Below are positions 1-6,459 of a stretch of 6,459 bases of DNA, one piece after another. The notes beneath the pieces were generated by a model that worked only from the letters and a program-made list of their open reading frames with translations, was not told the origin of the DNA and did no database searches. The stretch is taken from assembly GCA_002496805.1 (NCBI GenBank), contig DALO01000015.1:1-6459 (forward strand), in the 5' to 3' direction. Within the stretch, counting starts at the first letter, position 1. Every line of letters starts with the position of its first letter. The stretch is from Methanobacterium sp. UBA353. Lineage in GTDB: Archaea > Methanobacteriota > Methanobacteria > Methanobacteriales > Methanobacteriaceae. The translations under genes were made by a program, and so were the position numbers.

Positions 1-177
1 GTTTTTGGCCTTCCCACGTCTTTTTTTATCGTTTTCTAATAAAAATTCATATTCCTCTAAAAAACTCTGAATAATCCGTTTAACAGTAAAAACAATGTTA
101 TTTGTCCCTAAATTTTCTTCTGGAATATTTAATATAAAATTAGACTGTATTCCTCTATGTTCTGCTGCATTAATCAT
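1..177 (-). CDS. Probable IS transposase, N-terminal fragment (runs off window)
   Basis: The frame opens with ATG at 177 and stays open for 59 codons to the window edge, so only the N-terminus is present. It begins MINAAEHRGIQSNF, continues through a helix-like stretch (about residues 30-50), and ends in a very basic run, KKRRGKAKN. The layout of a short N-terminal segment followed by a basic R-G-K/R-rich linker is like the start of DDE transposases of archaeal insertion sequences (IS1182-like), but no catalytic residue lies in the window. The call rests on general resemblance only. An AGGATG-like Shine-Dalgarno lies 8 bases before the ATG. The poly-A/poly-T spacer upstream and an inverted repeat at 290-338 would fit the end of a mobile element. 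An ordinary hypothetical protein is the alternative. Confidence 0.5.
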   Translation of the reverse strand, partial: MINAAEHRGIQSNFILNIPEENLGTNNIVFTVKRIIQSFLEEYEFLLENDKKRRGKAKN

Positions 178-289
178 GAATAACACATCCTTTTATCCAT
201 AAAAAAAAAATTAATTCTTTTTTTTTTATTAAAAACACTGCAAAAGAAACCAAAAAATTTAAGTCCCATAAAAAACTAAAAAAGCTAAC

Positions 290-338
290 GTGGGAATTTT
301 TTGGTATTCTTTCGCCAATTAATACTTTAAATTCCCAC
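290..338. repeat. 10-bp inverted repeat, possible IS end or hairpin
   Basis: GTGGGAATTT at 290-299 is matched exactly by AAATTCCCAC at 329-338, with a 29-base loop. It lies 113 bases upstream of the start of the leftmost, transposase-like gene. It could be a structured end of an insertion sequence or a protein-binding site. The other end of any element is outside the window, so terminal repeats and target duplication cannot be tested. Confidence 0.4.
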
Positions 339-437
339 ATATTTAAATTTAACTATATAAAAACTGATAAAATCAAAAAACATACCATATTAACAAACTA
401 AAAAACAAAAATCACAAGTAAACAGTCTAATAATTCC

Positions 438-445
438 AAAAAAAA
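438..445 (-). terminator. Oligo-U terminator after the Fe-S protein gene
   Basis: An uninterrupted A8 on the plus strand, which is U8 in a minus-strand transcript, lies 35 bases after the stop codon at 480. Archaeal RNA polymerase commonly terminates at such T-tracts without a hairpin, and none is obvious here. Confidence 0.4.
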
Positions 446-479
446 TTCGAAAAATGAATTATGGAACAATCCCTTCAAA

Positions 480-1178
480 TCATTTTTTCCTTCCATGTGG
501 GCAGATATACACGCATAAACCGCAAACTTCCCATTTTGTCCCTTCATGAAGATATTTTTCACATCTACTGGCATCATAACGCGTTTCTCGAGGTTCATCT
601 TCCTTAAAAGCTGAACCAGTGAATGCAGAAACCGGGCAAATATCCACACATTCCGTACAGTTCCCACACTTTTCATCTGGGGATGTTCCAGTAACATTAA
701 GGGGAGCATCAGTTAGTATGGTTATCCAACGTACCCTTGGGCCTGCTTCTGGTGTGATCAACATACAGCTTTTCCCAATCCACCCATGACCAGCCAAGTG
801 AGCGGCTAATTTATGGGAAAAAACTGCACAGATACGTTCATCATCGTAACGTTCCGATGCAGGGATAGGGAGCGCCTCGTAACCACTATTCTGAATCTGA
901 CTACTTATCCTGGATGCAAGAAGATCTAACCGTCGGTTAATGATATCGTAGCCATGGTGGCGGTAATTTACTGCCACAGCCCTTTCCTCGCGTTGGGGGA
1001 GTTGGTCTACAATGCTATCAATTATTCGTATTCCTAATGAAATAGCCCGGGGATAAGAAGCAACTTCCTTTCCACCCTGTTCTTTAATAAAATCATGGGC
1101 CGATGATAGATCAGCTACTCCAAAAAAATCTGCTCCTTCATCCTAGGCAGTTTTACTTAATTCTTTGTTTAAACCCAT
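480..1178 (-). pseudogene. QueG-like double [4Fe-4S] protein, interrupted by in-frame TAG
   Basis: From ATG 1178 the frame encodes 232 positions, with one amber codon at codon 12 (1143-1145). The frame continues without shift on both sides: the part after the stop (DEGADFFGVADLS) reads like a normal N-terminus. The protein resembles the core of epoxyqueuosine reductase (QueG) and related corrinoid-dependent Fe-S reductases. Recognisable parts are NYRHHGYD (about 70-77), HGWIGKS (131-137), then CGNCTECVDICP (cysteines 171, 174, 177, 181) and C206 with CGLCVYICP (219, 222, 226), giving two [4Fe-4S] clusters. It lacks the C-terminal HEAT-like part of QueG (about 380 residues), and archaea do not normally make queuosine, so the substrate is unknown. 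The ATG has a GGGTG ribosome site 7 bases upstream. No ATG, GTG or TTG lies in frame between the TAG and a GTG at 977, so a restart product (480-977, 165 residues) keeps both clusters but loses 67 residues. It may be co-transcribed with the methyltransferase 63 bases upstream. A recent pseudogene, a sequencing error or amber recoding are all possible; the first two are likelier. Confidence 0.75.
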
Positions 1179-1216
1179 TAAAAAACACCCTAAATCTTAT
1201 AAATCACAGAACAATC

Positions 1217-1238
1217 GATTCTCATCAATGATAATCAT
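1217..1238. promoter_or_regulatory. Overlapping dyads, Fur-box-like, between methyltransferase and Fe-S gene
   Basis: Two symmetric sites overlap here. Bases 1217-1236 form GATT-n-TCAT / ATGA-n-AATC around a CA centre, with one mismatched pair. Bases 1228-1238 read ATGATAATCAT, the exact central 11 bases of the bacterial Fur consensus, with only partial match in the flanks. The site lies 4 bases past the methyltransferase stop and about 40-60 bases before the Fe-S gene start, and a TTTATAAG element follows at 1193-1200. It may be a metal-responsive or other operator. AT-rich DNA yields such dyads by chance fairly often. Confidence 0.3.
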
Positions 1239-1241
1239 GAT

Positions 1242-1934
1242 TTAAATCCGTTTTCCATAGAGAACAACGAAATTATAATATTTATAATAAACATCCACAT
1301 CAACAAAACCGATTTCTTCGAGCCATTTGAAATTATCTGCCAATGATGCTGGTTTATCCAGTTCCATTCGGCCCAATATGATATTCTTATCTGATTTGGA
1401 TAAACCACTCATATCTATTTTGTCTAACCAGTTCCGATAGTACTCCTTCTCATTGGCAGGGTAGGGTCCCATAACCTGATCGGCATTGATGAAAACACCC
1501 CCTGGATTCAGATGTTGGTAGACCTTTTCATACAGTAACCTCTTATCAGGGTGTTCTAAGTGGTGAATGGAAAGAGATGAAACCACAATATCAAATTGGC
1601 CTTTGAAGTCTTGTTTCAAGTAGTTTGCAACCATAAAACGAAAGTTTTGGGCATTTTTAAACCGAGTTTTGGCAATATTTAACATTTCTTCTGACAGATC
1701 AAGGAGGAGAAAATCTCCATCAGGGTATTTATTGTGGAGATGTAATGTTAAAAGCCCAGTTCCAGCACCCAAATCAAGTATTTTTGGTTTTGGATTTTCA
1801 ACATTGGCTAAATCAACTGTGATCCGGTAAAGATCTTCCAGACACGGAATCACATGTCTTCGTTGTTTGTCATATTCTTCGGCACCTTGGCTGAATTTTT
1901 CTTTCAGCACATCATGACGATTTGTATATTCCAA
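1242..1934 (-). CDS. Class I SAM-dependent methyltransferase
   Basis: A 230-residue cytoplasmic protein with a complete Rossmann-type methyltransferase fold. Motif I is LDLGAGTG (53-60), which binds S-adenosylmethionine. The acidic residue that contacts the ribose is D79 in LLLDLSEEML. FDIVVSSLSIHHL (114-126) is motif IV, and LNPGGVFINAD (142-152) is the strand after it. The C-terminus (KWLEEIGFVDVDVYYKYYNFVVLYG) is the usual closing hairpin of small-molecule methyltransferases. The N-terminal helix (FSQGAEEYDKQR) is typical of the Methyltransf_25/CmoA-like group, but nothing fixes the acceptor, so tRNA, cofactor and metabolite substrates remain open. The start is TTG at 1934; no in-frame ATG is available there, and a strong AGGAGGG Shine-Dalgarno lies 8 bases upstream. 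The QueG-like gene begins 63 bases downstream on the same strand. Confidence 0.88.
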   Translation of the reverse strand: MEYTNRHDVLKEKFSQGAEEYDKQRRHVIPCLEDLYRITVDLANVENPKPKILDLGAGTGLLTLHLHNKYPDGDFLLLDLSEEMLNIAKTRFKNAQNFRFMVANYLKQDFKGQFDIVVSSLSIHHLEHPDKRLLYEKVYQHLNPGGVFINADQVMGPYPANEKEYYRNWLDKIDMSGLSKSDKNIILGRMELDKPASLADNFKWLEEIGFVDVDVYYKYYNFVVLYGKRI

Positions 1935-1942
1935 TGAATATT

Positions 1943-1949
1943 CCCTCCT
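1943..1949 (-). promoter_or_regulatory. Shine-Dalgarno setting the TTG start of the methyltransferase
   Basis: The minus strand reads AGGAGGG, nearly a full complement to the 3' end of 16S rRNA, ending 8 bases before TTG at 1934. This decides the non-ATG start, since no ATG is in range. Confidence 0.75.
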
Positions 1950-1957
1950 ATTTTTTT

Positions 1958-2207
1958 TTATTCAGAAATTATTTCATGTTTAAAATTGGAATTTAGTTGG
2001 GCGTATGATCCAATGAATTGTTCTAGAGTTATTGATCTTCTTTTAAATCTCTCCAATCATTTAAAATATTATTTAGTTTTCCAGTTTTTCAATTCAGTTG
2101 TTGTTTAAAACATTAATTTAAACTTAAAACCAGTATCCAAAATGACGATGTGATAATTTATCTGCAATTTCCTGCCTTGTTGGGCGCACTAGGAGGGGTG
2201 TAGGCAT
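1958..2207 (-). pseudogene. Possible decayed gene (two coding-like fragments)
   Basis: Two pieces read like protein on the minus strand. ATG 2207 to TAA 2124 encodes 27 residues starting MPTPLLVRPTRQEIADKLSH, with base composition clearly richer in G and C than its surroundings and no Shine-Dalgarno. Bases 2056 to 1958 encode about 32 residues, including RRSITLEQFIGSYAQLNSNF, ending in TAA. The stretch between them has stops in every frame. They could be the head and tail of one degraded gene or two unrelated chance frames. I do not recognise a family. Confidence 0.25.
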
Positions 2208-2417
2208 TAGATCAAATTAAAGTTCTAAACTAGCTAATTCTTTTGTAATCTTCTGAATTCTCTTGTTACTAAATTTACTTTATGAAAAATGATAACGAGT
2301 AGGTTCTGGTGTATTTTTTCATAAGCAAGACATCAAAAATAAATAGTAACCAGTTTTTTTTTAATTTCAATTAGCTATTATTGTTTAGTCTGATGTGGTA
2401 AATATAATTCTGGAATG

Positions 2418-2502
<85 letters not shown>

Positions 2503-2859
2503 ATTACTTTTTTGTCATATTTTTAAAAGGTTTAGGTTTCTATTCAAGTGAATATTTAATTTGGTCTAAAAACATGTTTTATCATTTAAATCAGCTCTGT
2601 AGGTTTTGGATAATTTCCCCCCCCTACTTTAAGATGTTATGAGATATGTTTTCACGTGTTCACCACATCCATATTTTGCAATGTCCTTTTTGAGGGGGAA
2701 TATAATATTTTTGTTTAGTATTCAAAACGTTTTTAGACTTTTTATTCCAGCTCGAAGATTCGCATCTTTTAGCCGGAAGTTCACCATCTGACTCTACTGT
2801 GTTCACGGAACAATCCAGCACTCGTAAATATTTTCATATGATCATTATCCCTATTTGGT
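2503..2859. other. Spacer between polB1 and tRNA-Leu
   Basis: A 357-base stretch with no supported gene. On the minus strand a 53-codon frame from GTG 2821 to TGA 2660 begins VLDCSVNTVESDGELP and is locally less AT-rich, but has no ribosome site and no recognised family. AAGAT-GCGA-ATCTT (minus strand, about 2758-2771) can form a short hairpin. A C8 run sits at 2617-2624. No sequence resembling the missing polymerase C-terminus is present: translation past the polB1 stop meets another stop within nine codons. Confidence 0.5.
2518..2530 (-). promoter_or_regulatory. TATA-type promoter of tRNA-Leu
   Basis: The minus strand reads CCTTTTAAAAATA here, a TATA-like element whose centre is about 22 bases before the mature 5' end at 2502. 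This spacing suits archaeal initiation at or just before the tRNA. Confidence 0.45.
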
Positions 2860-4647
<1,788 letters not shown>

Positions 4648-4672
4648 ACGTTCTTATTTATATTAATCGAGG

Positions 4673-4680
4673 TATAAAAT
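4673..4680 (-). promoter_or_regulatory. TATA box of polB1, near-leaderless
   Basis: The minus strand reads ATTTTATA, 26-33 bases before the ATG at 4647. Initiation about 25 bases downstream would fall almost on the start codon, which fits the absence of a Shine-Dalgarno. Confidence 0.5.
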
Positions 4681-4922
4681 AATTGTTTAATGAAGATTTT
4701 TGAAATTTAAATCTTAAAAATCTATGATGCATGGGAATAATAATATAATTCGTAATGACGCTTAAAGTTTTAATTCAGACAGTTTAATGTTCTTAAAGGT
4801 ATTTTAAAAACATATTAATACTTTCCAATTACCATATTTTTTTACCAGAAGTTGCCAATGCCTTGGGATTTGGTGGGATAATACTATCTTCAGAACTTAG
4901 TCATATATTGCAAGTGTAAATA

Positions 4923-4939
4923 TTGTCAACGGTTAACAA
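4923..4939. promoter_or_regulatory. 17-bp operator-like dyad
   Basis: TTGTCAAC-G-GTTAACAA has two 8-base arms around a central G with a single mismatched pair. It lies about 90 bases before the GNAT start and about 35 bases upstream of its likely TATA element, a place where an archaeal activator or repressor could bind. Confidence 0.3.
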
Positions 4940-4974
4940 CATGATCGGTGTAATCAGATTGAATTGGGTTAGAT

Positions 4975-4984
4975 AAAAAATATT
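4975..4984 (+). promoter_or_regulatory. Likely TATA box of the GNAT gene
   Basis: AAAAAATATT lies 43-52 bases before ATG 5027, so initiation would leave a leader of about 20 bases. A weak GGAG (5012-5015) lies 11 bases from the ATG. Confidence 0.35.
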
Positions 4985-5026
4985 ATCAAAATTAGTAACA
5001 ACACATCTTCCGGAGTTTAAAGTTCA

Positions 5027-5638
5027 ATGAAATTTCAAAAAATGGATAGACAGAAACATGATTCAAACAAGGTTTCGGCAATAATTTATGAAGCTGATGT
5101 TGATACCTTCAATTTTTTCTTTGGCAATAAAGAAAAAGCATCCAAAAAAATTGAAAAACTGGTAACTGCTGGTGATAATGATCTAGGATTTCAGCGGACA
5201 TATGTTGTAACCAATGAAGAAAATCAAATTTTAGGAGTAATGGTCTACTCAACTGGTGGTGAAGATGATAAATTCAGGCAATCAAAGGTTATTTTTAAGA
5301 ATTTTAACATTATCGATTCGTTAAAGTTCATCATGATTGAGGTACTTGATGGAATTTTCCTCTCGGATCTTGAGGAGAATGATTATTATTTTGCCATTGT
5401 AGCTGTTGAAGAAGACTCAAGAGGACAGGGAATAGGTTCTTTTATCATAGAAGGGGGTATAAAAGAGGCCAGGAAACAAGGATGTAAAAGAGTGGTTTTG
5501 GATGTTGATTTTGAAAATAAAGCTGCTTTAAGATTTTATAAAAAATTAGGATTTAAAAAATTCAATACAAAGAGTTTTTCATTTTTTAGATGGGAAAAAG
5601 AGGTTTACAATATGGAATATTTATTGAATGATGATTAA
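5027..5638 (+). CDS. GNAT-family N-acetyltransferase
   Basis: A 203-residue GNAT protein, expected to transfer an acetyl group from acetyl-CoA to an amine. The acetyl-CoA pyrophosphate loop is RGQGIG (132-137), in the context IVAVEEDSRGQGIGSF (motif A). Motif B is ENKAALRFYKKLGF (163-176), the usual C-terminal helix-loop found in RimI-like and small-molecule GNATs. The first 115 residues are more divergent and longer than in minimal GNATs, with an aromatic run FNFFFGNKEKA (28-38) and the core strand QILGVMVYSTGG (67-78). No signal peptide or membrane segment is visible, so it should be cytoplasmic. The substrate cannot be read from sequence. ATG 5027 has weak GGAG 11 bases upstream; Met6 is an alternative start. 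It appears monocistronic, with its own promoter and a strong T-tract terminator immediately after the stop. Confidence 0.88.
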   Translation: MKFQKMDRQKHDSNKVSAIIYEADVDTFNFFFGNKEKASKKIEKLVTAGDNDLGFQRTYVVTNEENQILGVMVYSTGGEDDKFRQSKVIFKNFNIIDSLKFIMIEVLDGIFLSDLEENDYYFAIVAVEEDSRGQGIGSFIIEGGIKEARKQGCKRVVLDVDFENKAALRFYKKLGFKKFNTKSFSFFRWEKEVYNMEYLLNDD

Positions 5639-5641
5639 AGA

Positions 5642-5688
5642 TTTTTTTTTTAAATCCACTATTATATTGTGGAATCACTCTTTTTTTT
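5642..5688 (+). terminator. Tandem T-tract terminator after the GNAT gene
   Basis: A T10 run (5642-5651) begins three bases after the stop codon. It is followed by a short hairpin (TCCAC 5655-5659 with GTGGA 5669-5673) and a T8 run (5681-5688). Two successive T-tracts are a strong archaeal transcription end. Confidence 0.75.
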
Positions 5689-5738
5689 GATTCAACTTTT
5701 GAGGTTAATTTACGGAAACTATATATATTATAAATCTA

Positions 5739-5859
5739 ATATCGATCATTTGATATCGGTTACTTGATATTTATTATTGGAAAAAGATGATGAATTCAGT
5801 TTAATTAAATTTAAATGAGTATATAGTATCTAACAACCGATATTATTTCATCATATGAT
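5739..5859. promoter_or_regulatory. Operator-like repeat array upstream of the PadR gene
   Basis: Several short repeats surround the promoter. ATATCGGTT (5753-5761) is repeated inverted as AACCGATAT (5835-5843); a related ATATCG is at 5739-5744; TTGATAT occurs at 5750-5756 and 5764-5770, 14 bases apart; ATCATATGAT (5850-5859) is a perfect 10-bp palindrome. The inverted copy at 5835 lies between the TATA box and the expected transcription start, and the palindrome lies at about that start. This arrangement suits autorepression by the adjacent PadR protein, which is inference. Confidence 0.45.
5819..5826 (+). promoter_or_regulatory. TATA box of the PadR gene
   Basis: GTATATAG is 46-53 bases before ATG 5872. 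Initiation near 5848 would give a leader of about 24 bases that includes the GGAGG ribosome site at 5863-5867, four bases from the ATG. Confidence 0.5.
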
Positions 5860-5871
5860 AATGGAGGTTTC

Positions 5872-6417
5872 ATGGTGTGGGATGTATTTAAAAATCTTCA
5901 CAAGGAGTTTCATGAAAGGATGGGACAAATGCAAAGATTTGGAGGCTTAAGAATCTGGATTCTCCATGTAATTGATGAACATGGGCCGGTAAATGGTGTG
6001 CAGATTATGGATGCAATTCAAGCACACCAGGAGACAGTTGAAAAAATAGTTTCATCTGATAGCTTATCTTGCAGGGGCTCTAAACATTTTAAAAAACATA
6101 AAAGGCCTTCTCCGGGTTCTGTATATCCAATGCTTAAAAAAATGGTTAATGAGGGCCTAATCATTAAAATTGGAGATGGGAAATATGAATTAACTGAAAA
6201 AGGACGTGAAATTAACTATAAACTATCTGGACAGTTTGGATTTCATGGAAAAATGGATCGTGGAGAACTATCAATTAGAAGAGCATTAATCGAAATCGAA
6301 GGATATGTTTCTTACTTGGAAGACATTAAAGAAGGAAAACTTACCCCTCATGGGGAATCAATTGAGGAATTAAGTGAAAGATTGAAAAAAATCAAACAAT
6401 CGCTCCCAGAAAACTAA
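5872..6417 (+). CDS. PadR-family transcriptional regulator
   Basis: A 181-residue DNA-binding regulator. The N-terminal winged helix-turn-helix covers about residues 25-115: LRIWILHVIDEHGPVNGVQIM (26-46) is the first helices, PSPGSVYPMLKKM (79-91) is the PadR hallmark at the recognition helix, and GLIIKIGDGKYELTEKGRE (95-113) is the wing hairpin and following helix. Residues about 51-78, with basic SKHFKKHKR and one Cys, form an insertion roughly 15 residues longer than in typical PadR proteins, directly before the recognition helix. The C-terminal region (134-178) is helical and charged, as in PadR dimerisation domains. PadR proteins are usually ligand-responsive repressors that control their own gene and a neighbouring transporter or resistance gene; any such target would lie outside the window. 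ATG 5872 follows GGAGG by four bases; GTG 5875 is the alternative start. Confidence 0.9.
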   Translation: MVWDVFKNLHKEFHERMGQMQRFGGLRIWILHVIDEHGPVNGVQIMDAIQAHQETVEKIVSSDSLSCRGSKHFKKHKRPSPGSVYPMLKKMVNEGLIIKIGDGKYELTEKGREINYKLSGQFGFHGKMDRGELSIRRALIEIEGYVSYLEDIKEGKLTPHGESIEELSERLKKIKQSLPEN

Positions 6418-6439
6418 TCAAGTATAATGTTTTTATTAG

Positions 6440-6459
6440 CTCATAATGAGATTTTTTTT
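6440..6459 (+). terminator. Hairpin plus T8 terminator after the PadR gene
   Basis: CTCA (6440-6443) and TGAG (6447-6450) can pair around a short loop, followed by T8 to the window edge, 23 bases after the stop codon. A T6 run at 6430-6435 precedes it. This suggests the PadR gene is transcribed alone. Confidence 0.65.

Larger units (their letters stand above)
178..479. other. AT-rich spacer without a gene
   Basis: This 302-base stretch holds no convincing reading frame on either strand. It contains an A10 run (201-210) facing a T10 run (218-227), which can fold back on itself, the 10-bp inverted repeat described separately, and an A8 run at 438-445 that would be a U-tract for minus-strand transcripts. 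It probably combines the upstream region of the leftmost gene, possibly including an IS end, with the 3' flank of the Fe-S protein gene. Confidence 0.6.
4648..5026. other. Divergent intergenic region polB1 / GNAT gene
   Basis: This 379-base region carries the polB1 promoter on its left and the likely GNAT promoter on its right. On the plus strand bases 4845-4919 read PEVANALGFGGIILSSELSH and on to a TAA; this is coding-like, but it has no start, no ribosome site and no recognised family, so it is at most a relic. A near-perfect 17-bp dyad lies at 4923-4939. Confidence 0.5.

Noticed and set aside
201..227. A10/T10 fold-back as a bidirectional terminator
   Set aside because: It lies upstream of the leftmost gene, not after any gene on either strand, and simple A/T runs are common in these spacers.
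398..709. Minus-strand frame of 103 codons overlapping the Fe-S gene
   Set aside because: It overlaps the clearly conserved Fe-S cluster motifs in another frame and has no family features.
2617..2624. C8 homopolymer as a phase-variation tract
   Set aside because: It is not inside or just before any supported gene, so slippage would have no visible target.
2660..2821. Minus-strand 53-codon frame from GTG 2821
   Set aside because: No ribosome site, no recognised family and AT-rich lysine/asparagine-heavy composition; mentioned only in the spacer entry.

Overview
The window looks like part of the chromosome of a mesophilic, AT-rich methanogenic archaeon, most likely order Methanobacteriales (Methanobacterium-like). 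The strongest evidence is a family B DNA polymerase gene that stops just after catalytic motif C. That matches the two-subunit PolB known from Methanothermobacter thermautotrophicus. Supporting signs are archaeal TATA-type promoters, Shine-Dalgarno sites of GGAGG type, oligo-T transcription ends, a tRNA without an encoded CCA end, and long poly-A/T spacers.

Layout, left to right. At 1-177 (minus) is the first 59 codons of a gene running off the window, probably an insertion-sequence transposase, followed by an AT-rich spacer with a 10-bp inverted repeat. At 480-1178 (minus) is a QueG-like double [4Fe-4S] protein gene, complete except for an in-frame TAG at codon 12. At 1242-1934 (minus) is a class I SAM-dependent methyltransferase with a TTG start; the Fe-S gene starts 63 bases downstream of it, so the two may be co-transcribed. 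The spacer at 1935-2419 holds fragments that read like a decayed gene. A tRNA-Leu(CAA) lies at 2420-2502 (minus). After a 357-base spacer, polB1, the large subunit of split DNA polymerase B, fills 2860-4647 (minus).

The right third is transcribed on the plus strand. A 379-base divergent intergenic region leads into a GNAT acetyltransferase (5027-5638), which ends in strong oligo-T terminators. A 233-base regulatory region rich in short repeats then precedes a PadR-family repressor (5872-6417), itself followed by a hairpin plus T-tract terminator at the window edge.

The genes do not form one pathway. polB1 and the tRNA are housekeeping, while the methyltransferase/Fe-S pair, the GNAT protein and the PadR regulator are accessory or regulatory functions without an identified substrate. 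I see no CRISPR array, prophage, toxin-antitoxin pair or defence cluster. The points most worth following are the polymerase split position, the lone amber codon in the Fe-S gene, and the operator-like array before the PadR gene.
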